Assembly: GCF_001649575.2 (NCBI RefSeq)
Contig: NC_051434.1
Location: 15,895,925-15,959,924, forward strand
Length of the DNA: 64,000 nucleotides
Reading direction: 5' to 3'
From: Kryptolebias marmoratus
Lineage: Eukaryota; Chordata; Actinopteri; Cyprinodontiformes; Rivulidae
The position numbers and the translations under genes were made by a program. The notes beneath the pieces were generated by a model. The model ran no database searches. It saw only the letters and a list, made by a program, of their open reading frames with translations, and was not told the DNA's origin. This document shows positions 25,303 to 36,274 of this stretch, in pieces. Each line of letters starts with the position of its first letter. The stretch's first letter is position 1.

Positions 25303-25645
25303 TTATTTCCCTGGGCGGCAGTGGCTCAGGAGGTAGGGGTTTGTCCTGTAATCGGAGGGTTGCTGGTTCAGGCCCCCGCTCCGGCCGTCTCAGCCGTTGT
25401 GTCCTTGGGCAAGACACTTCACCCGCCTTGCCTACTGGTGGTGGTCAGAGGGCTCGGTGGCGCCGGTGTGATGGCAGCCTCACCTCTGTCAGCCCGCCCC
25501 AGGGCAGCTGTGGCTACATTGTAGCTTACCACCATCAGTGTGTGAATGTGTGGATGACTGGGTGAATGATTGTAGTGTAAAGCGCTTTGGGGTCCTTGGA
25601 CTAGATAAAGCGCTATATAAGTGCAAGCCATTTACCATTTATTTC
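25303..25645 (+). mobile_element. Full-length tRNA-derived SINE with L2-like tail
   Basis: The head GGGCGGCAGTGGCTCAGGAG carries an A-box-like TGGCTCAGGAGG (25322-25333) and a B-box-like GGTTCAGGCCC (25365-25375), the internal promoter of RNA polymerase III. The tail TGTAAAGCGCTTTGGGGTCC plus AAAGCGCTATATAAGTGCAA is the 3' end shared with L2-type LINEs, so mobilisation by such a LINE is expected. TTATTTC occurs at both edges (25303-25309 and 25639-25645), a tentative 7-bp target duplication. It is GC-rich against its surroundings and among the best preserved elements here. The 67-102-codon frames inside are not genes. Confidence 0.9.
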
Positions 25646-25770
25646 TGAGACCATTTTGAACAAAATGCTGGAGATAATATTTAATATCTTGTTTAGTTGC
25701 ATAAAAATATATCATATTTCCAATTGTCCAGTCATACTGTAAGTGCTATGATAATCAGTTTTTCGTTTTG

Positions 25771-26312
25771 CTGCCAAAGGCGTAGCAATAATGTTTTTGC
25801 CCATGTCTGTGTGTTACCTGACATGGGCAACACACATGAGATAGTAAAATATCTCATGAACCACTGGACTAAACTGAATGAAACTTTTGCCACAGCTAAT
25901 CAACATTAGCCAATACAGAAATAACTAGAACTCAGTCAATTTCAAAGATATTGAAGCAAAGTTAGAGTGCTATTGTGCAGCTTCTTTGCTTAAAACTATG
26001 TAATTAACTTTTACAGTCAATACTGTCTGTTAGCAAATTATCTCATACATCATTGGATGGGTTTTAATAAAACTTTTAGAAAAGTAATCACTGGATGTAC
26101 ATCAACCCAAATCAAGATGGTCACCACAGCTAGTCTACCTTTTCTAACACAGAAGTGTCTACAACTTACTCCAAATTAAAGATAATGAGGTAAAGTTTAT
26201 GTGGTAGTAGCTCAAAGTCATCGTCAACACATACTCCAAGCATTAACACATCTAGCTGTAAGATGTGGCTGTGGCAGGCATTCTGAATTAAAACTCTCCC
26301 ATGAAGGGTGGA
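25771..26312 (+). repeat. Interspersed repeat family A, copy 1 (two units)
   Basis: Two successive units, each with a block like TATCTCATGAACCACTGGA and a following CACAGCTAAT...ATTAGCCAA(T/C)AC block. The second unit adds ATCAAGATGGTCACCACAGC and AACACATACTCCAAGCATTA. The CACAGCTA landmarks are about 233 bp apart. The same text recurs at 29905-30690, 42210-42440 and 63110-63490. The family is noncoding and I cannot name it. Confidence 0.75.
25797..25830. repeat. Perfect 11-bp inverted repeat (hairpin)
   Basis: TTGCCCATGTC (25797-25807) and its exact reverse complement GACATGGGCAA (25820-25830) flank a 12-base loop at the left edge of family A copy 1. Confidence 0.8.
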
Positions 26313-26939
26313 GGATAATTATGCATTCCTTCATGGAAAGCTACCGCTTTTACTGTAGTATATTTTTTTTCGTTAAAATATTTCTACCACTTGCTTATAA
26401 TCATCACTAAAATATAACAAAACTACAAGATGCAAAAAATAAATCGCAAGTAAAAACCAGTTTGGCATTAATTTTACAGCAGGTGAATGAAATTGTGTGG
26501 AGCTTGTGTGGCTGTGAGTGAACTGGCTTTAAATTACTCATTTGGTCTCCTCGCTGTATTTATGTATAAGCCAGGGTGTTTGGAGCTCACACACCTGAGG
26601 CCATAGTGTGAGCCGTTACCTGCTGTGTATGTGCATCTATGGGCACAGGGCAAACTGTATGAGCCATCAGTATGCATGTGAGCATATCTCCCCATGTGTG
26701 TGGCTGTGTATGAGTTTAATTCCATCTTTTGTGTATGAGAGAGCAAGCAGAGCCGATCAGTGTCCGTGCTGAGGGCTTTGTCACAGCTGACCTATATTAG
26801 ATGAAAGCAGCTGGATCAGTGGCCTGCAGGGACAGCAAAAGAGTTGTGTTCTAATTATCTTCTGCTAGCTAGCAACTCATCACGCCCATGCACACATGTG
26901 CATACTTAAGTACACACACTTATAGGCACACTTTTCGGC
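26313..26939. other. Gene-free stretch
   Basis: No gene or repeat recognised. Parts near 26740-26890 look CNE-like. Confidence 0.45.
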
Positions 26940-27400
26940 AAACCAATAAGAGCATCTGCCATGCGCCACGAGATGGGCGGCAGAGCTTCATGCGCCTCAT
27001 ATCACACGACGCATATTAATACCCCTTTTCCTTTGCCCTGCAGCCTCTTGGTGCAACTGCGCATCACACTGCTCCATTGTGCTTAGCAAGATATAATTAC
27101 CAGGTGATCAGAGCTAAAATGAAATCAGGACCCTGTTGTGGCATTTGGGAATTGTAGGAACACATCTCCTTCAAGATGATCCAAACACCGTTGGTTTTGT
27201 CTGTATATTTGCTGCCGTTGCCATGGAGCCAAAAACTAACACATGCTGAGGTTGAGCATTTGTTTTAATGAGGCACAGGAAAAAATGCCCAGGGAGCTAA
27301 CTCTTGCAGTAATCACTATGCTAAGTCTAATGGAAGGGTAATAAAGCACGTGGAACCCTGTGGCATTCTTTAATACCACAACAGTTAGTCTGATAGCATT
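26940..27400. promoter_or_regulatory. CNE-like block 4
   Basis: Unique sequence with CCAATAAGAG, CATATTAATACC, ATATAATTACCAGGTGATCA (E-box CAGGTG) and GTTGCCATGGAGCC (half X-box). No open frame of note. Its composition differs from the AT-rich flanks. It is probably noncoding DNA under constraint, by texture only. Confidence 0.35.
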
Positions 27401-28059
27401 TAGCAGTCTGATTGTTTAGCTATAGCATAGGTGAGTACAGAGTTCCGTTTTAGCTTTTTATCTCCATCGAATTGAACAGATCTATGCCCACGTTATGCTT
27501 TTGCATGAAGCAACCCAACTTTCATCCTGTTTTGTTTTTACTGCAGCTCAAGTCATTTCACACATGCTAGCTTTAGGACGTAATTGGACGCAGCGCTCAC
27601 TCAATTAAGTTACATCATTCCCCTCATTTTATGCTTCTGTTTCTTTCTGTCTTTCACACACAGCCCCTTATCTCCATGGCTAATTCACTCCTCTGTTTTC
27701 CCCCCGTCTCCCTTTTTTCATATTCTCCTGCCATCTCTCCATTTGGGGCTCTGGGGCCTGGAGCGCTTCAAAACGAGGGGAGCTGAAGTGTTTGTAAGGT
27801 AGTCGGGGGAGCTTCTTGTTTCGGGACCGAAAGGCACAGGTGCTCATTTTCCACCACATTGCGGGCGCCGCCAGGGACCCGTTTACAGGTCAGCGCTTAT
27901 AGAGAGAGGTGCTTTCCCCGTAACCAAGGGAGGGGGGATACTGTAGAGGAATGACAGAGAGGTAGAGCTAAATGCTCACTGCTAGGTACATTATGATAGA
28001 GCTTTTTGGGGGGGAGTTTACAATCCCCTGATGTTTTTCTTTCTGTATCTTCTCTGCAG
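27401..28059. other. Unique sequence upstream of a candidate exon
   Basis: No repeat is recognised. 27700-27900 is pyrimidine- then GC-rich, and the candidate splice acceptor follows at its right edge. It could be the 3' part of an intron. Confidence 0.4.
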
Positions 28060-28133
28060 ACTATTGGTACCGAACTATAGTGCTGCCCTCTTCTACATAA
28101 AGACATGGAGCCCCATTTCCTGATGAGACTGTG
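28060..28133 (+). CDS. Candidate exon: 5' UTR plus first nine codons
   Basis: A strong polypyrimidine tract ending TATCTTCTCTGCAG (28046-28059) with a branch-like CCTGATG near 28027-28033 is followed, 74 bases on, by a consensus donor GTAAGT (28134-28139). All three frames entering from the left meet a stop. ATG at 28105-28107 lies in good start context (GACATGG), has an in-frame TAG upstream (28078-28080), and opens MEPHFLMRL with two bases of a tenth codon at the donor. That is the layout of a 5' exon that carries the start codon and part of a signal-peptide-like beginning. I do not recognise the gene, and no second exon of it is visible in the window. It may equally be a cryptic exon. Confidence 0.3.
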
Positions 28134-28239
28134 GTAAGTGCACCAGCATATACACGCCCAAGAGTGTTTCCTGCAGCTACTTGTCACTTGTGTCCATATT
28201 CAGTATAAATTCCATTTCTGTCTCGTACGTCCTTGAAAT

Positions 28240-28480
28240 CCATCCCCAGGAGGAGTGCGTAGGATGAATCACTCAAGGATTAAACCGCGTCAATGGAAAC
28301 GCTTTATTAAAGAGGGAATTAAAAGCATATCCGCACACTACTTCTTAAATTTGAAGCAATATTGACTGAGGCGCTCCTCTGTCAACATTTTGACTTTGAA
28401 GGGGTTGCCCAAAGATCTGACCTTAGACCACAGACAACAGCTTGAGTTGTACTTTGAAGGAGTAGAGTTCCAGGTCGGAG
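28240..28480. promoter_or_regulatory. CNE-like block 5
   Basis: Unique, non-repetitive sequence immediately downstream of the candidate exon, with homeodomain-like and TCF-like cores (GGATTAAAC, TTTATTAAAG, ATTGACTGAGG). No open frame. It is likely constrained noncoding DNA within the same intron, as inference. Confidence 0.3.
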
Positions 28481-29904
28481 GCATGTAGATTTGATAAAGT
28501 GGTCACACTGTTGGCCATTGGAAGATGAAGGGGCGAAGCAAAAAGAGATGAGAGAAAGATGTCAGACATGAGGCTGGCACAATAGTAAAGTAAAAAATAG
28601 CAGGCAGGGCTGACCGATCGCGCTGGCCCGAGGTTGTACTGCTATTCTTAGACTCTATCTCCTCCTTTTCCTCCCTCTCTCCTCCCTTCTTTCTCTCCGG
28701 TCCTGTGTTATTGCTTTGACGTCAGTGTTCCAGTCCATCTGGTGTCTGGAAGTACTCTGGATATGTTCTCTCTCAAATGGGTTCAAATTACTTAACTGTC
28801 TTCCACGGATCTACCTTAAAGCATTTTGGCATTTTATTTATTTACCACCCCTAATCATCTATTTAGCCATCAGCACCTCAGCTGATACAGTAATGCATTG
28901 CTTTTTTATGGCCAGAGTTGAAATTTACCAAGCTCTGAATGCTTCCACTTAATAATAGATGGAGCAAGAGCCTCTAAAAGTCTAAATACCCTGTGAGTGA
29001 GTGTGTGCGTGTGTGTGTACTTTTTCTTAAATGAGAGGATGAATAGGATGAATTGTGATGTTCCACACAGATAAAATTGCATCAATATGATAGAAAAACC
29101 TTTTATATTTATTGGATCTAAAACGGCTTTGCACTGTTGCTATAGCGATATGCATTGGCAGAAAATACATGGGGAGGTAAGGGTGCAGAGCCTTCAAAAT
29201 AGTACTGTAGGGAGCTCCATAATTTTGAATAATAAAACAATGTGCAGAAAAAGTACATTTGCTGATTGTGAATATTAAGTATTTAGCTGGAAACACAATG
29301 TTAAGATGTTGTGCTAAACAAGTTTGAATACCTCACCTGTGGACTGTGGGTAGAAAGACTATCAGGATCTGTGCTCACATTTATGTCTCAAGTTGGAATT
29401 AATACACCCAAGATGTGCCTCTGGTCTCGTAAAGGAGCGTGTCATTTGGAAAATCCACTTGACACAGATAGAGGAAATGACTCTTCTGAGGGGTGTCTCA
29501 TTTCCAAACATTTTCTGGTTAAAGACTGGTTTCTTTACAGCATCACTGCAGGTTTGTATTCGACTGTGGGGCATGAGGCAGAGCTCAGCCCAGTTTGTGT
29601 AGCAAAGCCAAGCTCCTTTAGGCAGAGATGAGGTAGTTAACATCACCAACACCACCCAAAAAAAGACAAATGGAAGTTGTTCAATATTCAGAGGAGATCG
29701 TAACTTTTTGCAAAGAGCCAAAGTTAACTGTAAATCCAGGTCAGTAAAATGGTAGACTGTGGTCTCCACAAGTATTAAAAGCAGTGAAGCCTTCTGGTGT
29801 CTTGGAAATATCTAACCATATTTATAAAGAATAGTGTCAAAATTTTGGATTTAGCCACTGTCCCAGACTGAACAAGCTGACGATGTTGTATACAATATAT
29901 TTAC
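28481..29904. other. Gene-free stretch with CRE and overlapping short frames
   Basis: A palindromic CRE TGACGTCA sits at 28718-28725 after a long pyrimidine tract. 29362-29769 is open on the minus strand for 135 codons and 29311-29631 on the plus strand for 106. The peptides have no recognised motif, begin and end without splice signals, and oppose one another, so I do not call them genes. Confidence 0.45.
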
Positions 29905-30690
29905 TGACCACCGCCAAAGCCAAAAATGAAGCGATTATGTTTTTGTCTGTGTATGCGCATTTGTCTGTACTGTTTGCACAATATTTCTTAAATCAGGTCA
30001 CAGGTTTTATTGAAACTCTCAACACAGCTAATTGATATTAGCCAACACAAAAATGTCTCTAACTCTCTAATTTTACAGATACAGAGCTCAAATTTGGTGT
30101 GGTAGTAGGCGAGACTGATCTCTAACACATACTCCAAGCATTAACTGATCAACTAAGATCTGTTTTTACAACTTTGCCATTAACTATTGACTATTAGCTA
30201 TAGAACGACAACTGATTAAATTTTGGAGTCAACCTAATTTAAGATGGCCGCCACAGACAACTGACACAAAAATGGCTACAGGTCAGTCAATTTTGACACA
30301 TGAGCTAAAATTTGGTGTGGCTTTAACTGACAGTCATCCCCAACAAATGCTCTGAGCACTATAATATATGCAAGATCTTTGCCTAAAAAATAGTTTTACC
30401 CTTTGCCATCAACCCTGTTTACGTATTAGAAAAATATCTAATCAAACAATAGACAGATCTTTAAAAGCCTCTCCAGAAGTAATCACTGGAGATATACCTG
30501 CAACTGATTAACTCCAATTTCAGATGGTCAACACAGCTAACTGACATTAGCCAACACAATGATGGCTATAACTCAGTCGGTTTTACAGATACTGAGCTAA
30601 GAATTGATGTGGTCATAGATGAGAGTCATTCCCAACACATCCTTCAAGCGCTACTCAACATCTTTGTGTCAAACCATTTATTAATTATTT
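29905..30690 (+). repeat. Interspersed repeat family A, copy 2 (three tandem units)
   Basis: Three diverged units follow each other. The CACAGCTAA/CACAGACAA landmark recurs near 30023, 30252 and 30531, a spacing of about 230-280 bp. Shared blocks are GAGTCAACC(C/T)AATTTAAGATGG, CCAACACA, AACTC(A/T)GTC(A/G)(A/G)TTTTACAG, GGTGTGG and AGAGTCAT(C/T)CCCAACA. No coding capacity. The tandem arrangement within a dispersed family is unusual. Confidence 0.75.
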
Positions 30691-31244
30691 AGTGATACTG
30701 TAAACTCTATGAAATTTTTAAGAAAGTTACCTGATACCCTTCCTCTCTTTTTTATTCCCACTCAGCAGCTTCCATCCTGAACAAGATTCTCGTGTATAGC
30801 TATGCACACATATCTGTGCTTACACGTGTTAGTAATGGCTCTGTGCCCAGTCTTCCAGCCGTCAGCGCATGGTGACTGGGCAAGCTACTTCAAACAGAAG
30901 CTTTTTGTCACTGATGGACAGCATCTCATTAGGAAACACATTAGGATGTGTGTAGTTTAGTTTTGCACTGCTGTGATAAATTAGACAGAACTAGGCCTGC
31001 AGGAGGAAACGTCACCAAAAAGCTTTCTTGATTATCTGCGGAGCCGCTAACAAGAAACCTGAAAAAAAAACAAAAAAAACTGTTATAGCACGTCTACATG
31101 CCAGTTTATTTTAACATCTTAATATAGAAACAGTATAGTAGGTTTGACATTTTAAGTTCTACAAATACCACTTTACTGGGATTATTTTTGATAAAATGAT
31201 GCTGTTTTTAGGTATGTTAGATGAGACGAAAAACAGCCACATTT
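30691..31244. other. Gene-free stretch
   Basis: No gene or repeat recognised. A-rich runs occur at 31060-31080. Confidence 0.5.
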
Positions 31245-31375
31245 AAAAAAAAAAAAAAAAGAAATGCGTGATAGGGCTGTACAGTTAGTCCTGCTGCCTC
31301 ACATCAAGGTCTGGGGTTGAAAGGCCCGAAACATAGCTCGTGTTTTTCCACGTGCATGTAGGCAATCATCTGTGC
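31245..31375 (+). mobile_element. Poly-A run followed by a diverged tRNA-like SINE head, copy 3
   Basis: A 16-base A run (31245-31260) precedes ATAGGGCTGTACAGTTAG, CTGCTGCCTCACATCAAGG and TCTGGGGTTGAAAGGCCC, a diverged version of the SINE head seen at 17997 and 47572. The B-box-like segment survives as GGGTTGAAAGGCC. Confidence 0.45.
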
Positions 31376-32129
31376 TCAGTTTTTGCGTCCTTGTGGTCCC
31401 TGAGTGATAAATTATCCAAATGTTGAAAGCAGCAAGTCTCAAAACAAGCGTCCGTGTTGTTTCCCTTCTTCTGCTTGTGGTTTGGTTTGACTCACAGTCT
31501 TTTTTTTGCCTGTTGCGTCTTTGATGCCACCATTTTAACTGGCCTCCCAAGCCTTCATTTTGAGGGTGGTGGCGGGTCGCTTGCTTTGGGCATGCTTTTT
31601 CATACTTTTTGTTTCTCTTGCGAGACCTGGCAACACTGACTAAAACGTAAAAAGAAGGTTTGCTAAACTCCAACAGCGGCTTAACTTATTGTCAGGGAGT
31701 GGAAGGCAGAAAGGTTTTTGAAAAGTCATCAACAAAATGCTGAAAAGTAATATTTAAACTGACCTGTAATCACTTAGTAAAAGGGATTTTTGACAAGAAG
31801 AAGGGCTGAAAATTCTCAAAAAGCAGGTATTATTGGTGTGGAACATTCGTATGTCTCTGAAAGTCTGCAGCGCTCTTGTCTGTCCATCTTTTATTTCATA
31901 CTTTATTCTCTGCCTGTCACTTACTACCCTCTCTCCTCCTTCCAGATGATTTATGGATATCTTTTATCACTGCTGAAAGCTGGGTTCATCTGTTCTGAAC
32001 TACGCAACTCCTGAACCGTAGTGGAAAAAAAAAAAACGGGGAAAGATTCAAATAGAGAGGTTGAAAGCTCTGTGTGTGTGTAACAGAGGAAAAGAAAGAG
32101 AGGGGAAAAAATAGAAGAGGAGCGAGCCA
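31376..32129. other. Gene-free stretch
   Basis: The 124-codon minus-strand frame 31299-31673 and the plus-strand frame opposite it have no recognised motif. Pyrimidine tracts near 31900-31945 end in CAG but no donor follows at exon distance. Confidence 0.45.
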
Positions 32130-32340
32130 GCGCTGTCTAAGACTTCACATGATTTAATCAATGCCATCCATCACATCTGGATAATTAGACAGCAGCATGG
32201 ATCGCATGACCAGAGCCCATCAGTTAGAGCACACGAACAGGCGTGCGCAAGTTCACACCCATCCCTGGTTTTACACAAACATATGACAGCCACAAAACAA
32301 CAGAGGTAGGTGTCAGGACAGTCGGTGACCTTGTGTCCAG
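32130..32340. promoter_or_regulatory. CNE-like block 6
   Basis: GATTTAATCAATGCCATCC, ATCTGGATAATTAGACAGC and CATGGATCGCATGACC lie close together in unique sequence. Homeodomain (TAATTA) and PBX/HOX-like (TTAATCAATG) cores are visible. Confidence 0.35.
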
Positions 32341-33255
32341 TCCGTAAGGCAACTTAAACCTGTGATTCAAAATCTAACCTTTTGGATAGATCAGATCATG
32401 ACTGGGAGCAGTAAAAGATAATCAGCCTATGTTCGACTTGGTCGGTGGTGTTTTCAGTCCTCGTTAGACAATTAGTTGCACAGAATTAATGCTGTCAGTT
32501 TGAGAAATTAAGTCAGAAAGTCACCATGTAGACCCTCCGCACGGATAAGAAGCTCAAGTTTCACAAGTTTTAAAAATAATTTTCTTGTCGTCTAATTAAG
32601 CATACTGTTGTTGTCGGTCATAAATATTATTTATGATGATTTTGTTGTTTTGTTTTTTTGTGGCAGTCAAGAAGCACACATGTCCATTATTTTTATATCA
32701 GTTTAATTGCTCAACTTTTTTTATGTGAAACAGGTTTCGCACAGCAACATGGTCTGATTATTTCCTTGCAGCATTTGGTCTATATTAATTGGCTGTACTA
32801 AAGATGATGGGGGGGGGAGGATTTCTGCTTGTCAAATTTAAACAAATGAGGTGCTGCCATTTGCCATCCCACAGCCAAAACAATTTCAATCCATATTTAA
32901 TATATCAAAAGCATCAATAGCAGTTCTGCCAATTACCTGCATATTGGAGGATGCTATGTGTTTAGACTGCAGATTAGCCATAATCCTGTTAAGATGTGTT
33001 TTTATTATGTTATCAATAAACAATGCAGCCTTTACGCTTTGAGTGATCCTATTTTGATGGTGGCTTTGTGTTTACACTGATTTAATGTGGGGGAGAACTT
33101 GATTTGTTGGTGCTCGTCAAAATGTGACACATTATAGACTAATGAATGTGTGCATACTTTATTGTAAGCTTTCAAGTGCTTTTATGTTAAGTGGTGAACT
33201 TCATAGAGTCCATTCCTCTTGCTTCTCCTACTGAGTAAGTCAACACATGGATCAA
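32341..33255. other. Gene-free stretch
   Basis: Unique AT-rich sequence with a 9-base G run near 32811-32819. No gene or repeat recognised. Confidence 0.45.
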
Positions 33256-33700
33256 GTGTATTGACAGAACTACAGGGGGTTTTTTTTCTCTTGTCTTGCT
33301 CTGCTGCAACATTTGTTTCATTTTTTCGCTTTCTCTTCCACCCTCCAGTACACCAAAATAAACAATCACACATACAATAAACCCCGCCGCTGAAAATCTC
33401 ATCCTCGTTTGCCATTATCACCTCATCTCCTTTTCAGCCTGCCGCCGTTCTCGCTGCATTTCATTTTCAGTTGTGACAGTTGTTGTCAGAGCAGGTAATA
33501 AGATGGCTCGCGCTTAAAACAGATCACATTTGTCACAGAAAGCAGCTGGCGAAGTAAGGGGAGGTGCAGTTCTGAGACTGTAAGATTCAGCTCATTTCAA
33601 TTTTGCGTGACGATTCTCGTCACTCGCAGCACTTAGGCGCAAACAGTGGACTGTCCTGTCAGTCAAAGCTGAAATGTGCTCGTGCAACCACGCACCAGCT
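33256..33700. promoter_or_regulatory. CNE-like block 7
   Basis: Unique sequence with TGACAGTTGTTGTCA (33474-33488), a MEIS-like palindromic pair, and GATTCTCGTCACTCGC. The antisense frames at 33182-33421 show no protein features. Confidence 0.3.
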
Positions 33701-34829
33701 GTCTGTGTGCACAGGGTTAGCTTCTAATAAGTCAAAACACTATGTTTATTTATTGGTCTACTGAAAATTTGAATCTGCTTTATCTCATGAGTCATGATAG
33801 TCACAAACACAACTGCTGTGTGCATGGGTGCATGATTATGCCATAAAATGGAGGAGCAAAGTAAGGAAGATAAAACTTTAATTACAAATTGCAAGTAAGA
33901 CTATGGCACAGAGACCATTGTGGGACCATTGTACATGGTCCCAAACTGCAATGATACCAGTAGTGGCCAGATCAGAATTACAAGACTGGAGTTTGAGCCA
34001 TTGGTTAAGACGTTTTTTATTAAACCAATTGTAAATATGTCAGCTAAATGCAGACATCTATTCAACATCTCAAACTAGATGTAGACTTTAGTCAATCTCT
34101 AAAGCAACACAAAGGGACTTAAATTCCAGTTTTTAGAAATTTGTGGAATCTTGCTCGTCCTAATCTTGTAATAGCAGAGTTACTCCATTCTAAATGACTC
34201 CCAGGAAGAAGGAGATGCAGCATGGTTTCAACTCTTTAAAGAAGTGATGTTTATATTCATTATGTCTCATCTCATGGCTGAATGCTGCTTAATCACAACT
34301 TTGCATACTAGCGTTGGGGCACTCAATTGAAAGGTGAAAGAGGGTGGTTTCTGAAACTTGGCAATTCATTTTGATAAAAAAAAATATCTGAATTGATAAA
34401 GATGACATACATTTATCTGATTGCTGGCAGTTATAAGATGTCTCATCCTGAAAAATGACAAAGATTCATTTGGGGGGTTTTCTGTATTAAAACAAGCAGT
34501 ATGGAGCAATGTCAAGAACTTGTAAGTTACTAGACTGGAGGTTAAAGTGGTATGCAGTTGTGGTTTCCATGACGACCCAGTTTCTGTGGTGCAGAAAAAA
34601 ACTTATGGTTGTAGCCTTAAGCGTGCATATAATATAGACGATATTTGTAGACTAAGAATACCAAGCTGTAAAAATATATTATAAGCAACCCCAGTAAAAT
34701 GGACTATGTGGACAGATTGTGGAATGAATAAAGCCTTTTGAAGCCCAACATATTACAGTATATAATGAGTGAACTATTTCTAACTGTGTTCCAGCATTTG
34801 TGGACGAAATCTACTGCTACAGCTAAAGA
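33701..34829. other. Gene-free stretch
   Basis: No gene or known repeat. A small hairpin at 33916-33953 is listed separately. Confidence 0.45.
33916..33953. repeat. Imperfect hairpin
   Basis: GGGACCAT (33922-33929) and ATGGTCCC (33935-33942) are exact reverse complements around a 5-base loop. Outer CATTG/CAATG arms (33916-33920, 33949-33953) extend it across an asymmetric internal loop. Confidence 0.6.
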
Positions 34830-36270
34830 CTGATAAGGTACAACAAAGATGTCTAAAGAATTGAAAGGTGCAATAAAGAACAAACGTTGGAAGAAAAAAT
34901 ACAGACAGTCTAAACTTGAGGCTCTGTTGTCTGTCAAAGACAAATTCACTCTTCTGACTAAGTGCTTGAAGAAACTAGAGAGACAGAAGCTAGGACAATA
35001 AACATGTTATCCACCAAACCATTTAAAGTGTACCCTCAGTGACAAGGTATCAAGATGAGAATAGACCCTCTAAGAGAGTGAACAATACTGGAGAAACATA
35101 TTGAAGGCTTTGCAGACTGTGTGATGCCTTCAGTGCTTTATCACTTTATGTTCTAAGACATGACCACAGCAAAAACACTGACAATGATGTTACTAAACAC
35201 CAAATCCTAAGACCAGCCAGTTCTGATCTCAAAGGACCTCCAAACAAAGGCAGTTTCAATATACTAACAACCAATACTCTACATTTTTTACAAAATAAAA
35301 GCTCATGTCTGCATCAATATGACCAAGATGAGAAAGAACATGGCTCAGCACACTAATGAGGCCCAGAAAAGAATTAGAAGCAGCATCAGCGGAGTCAAGA
35401 ACCCGTTCATGGTCAACAAAACACACTGGAAGCTCAGACATACATCTCTGAGCAACTGGATTAATTACAAGAAAGCCTATGACATGACGCAACACAAATG
35501 GACACTAAAATGTGTGGAACTCGACATCAATAGGACTCTGAAAGCCTTCATCAAGAACTCAATGAAAAAATGAAAAGAAGTCCTTGAGGCCAATTCATAA
35601 CCAGGTTACCATCTAGTGTGGCTTACACCAAGGAGATGTTCTGCTACATCAGTTTTGTAATAGTCTGAGCCTCCTCAGCTAGATTACCAGAAACAGTGAT
35701 GATGGCTCATCATCATCATCATCATCATCAGTTTCTTAGCCTATTGCCGTGGGGACACAGTACAAACATAATTCATCATTGCTTGCCCATTGATGAGGGG
35801 GACGCCCCCTTTTATGGGTTCCTTCAGCTTTTACTTAGAGGATCAGAGTTCCCTTTGCCCTGGTGATGGATACCATTCCTAAAATGGATCAATGGATAGC
35901 CACCTCCTTTGTGTGGATGACTTCGTCATGTATGTGAAGACTGACTGAGACATAGACTTACTGATCTACCTAACACGGATATACATGGAATGTCATTCAG
36001 ACAAGGCAATTACTACTGAAGGTCATGAACACACACATTTTGAGAACCACTATAAATACTTTTGGATCCCACAAGTGAATGACGGCCATGAAAGGACTGA
36101 CAAAAGTCAGCTAAAAACAAACAATTACAGACAGTAAGGCCAGTCCTAAAGAGACAAATGTATGGTAAAAACATAGTCCAAGACATCATCTTATATTTCA
36201 TTTATCTGATATTTGATAGAATAGCCTGACCAAAAGAGGAGATAGAAGTCACATATTTAGGGACAATATA
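34830..36270 (+). pseudogene. Decayed R4/Dong-like non-LTR retrotransposon ORF
   Basis: Pieces of one reverse transcriptase ORF lie in order on the plus strand in shifting frames. A lysine-rich segment comes first (from ATG 34850). Next, after 35040, comes a RIDPLRESEQYWRNILK piece. Then MAQHTNEAQKRI and WINYKKAYDMTQHKWTLK (35319-35573) follow, matching the AWIDYKKAYDS..HTWI region of such elements. A VDDFVMYVKTD catalytic-box remnant (the usual xxDD) lies near 35915. DGHERTDKSQLK and a PKEEIEV piece lie near 36090-36250. Stops and frameshifts are many, so the copy is dead and old. The clade assignment is from motif memory; a relative in the same superfamily is possible. A trinucleotide run and an inserted block (about 35700-35880) interrupt it. 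Confidence 0.75.
35708..35730. repeat. (CAT)n run, about 7.7 units
   Basis: A trinucleotide microsatellite within the decayed LINE. Confidence 0.9.
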
Positions 36271-36274
36271 CAGT

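Noticed and set aside
25322..25375. Possible true tRNA gene (A- and B-box)
   Set aside because: No cloverleaf can be formed with acceptor stem and anticodon arm, and the segment continues into an L2-like tail, so it is a SINE.
29362..29769. 135-codon minus-strand frame
   Set aside because: No domain, no splice signals, and plus-strand frames of 106 and 69 codons occupy the same bases.
31299..31673. 124-codon minus-strand frame
   Set aside because: Overlaps a SINE head and has no recognisable features.
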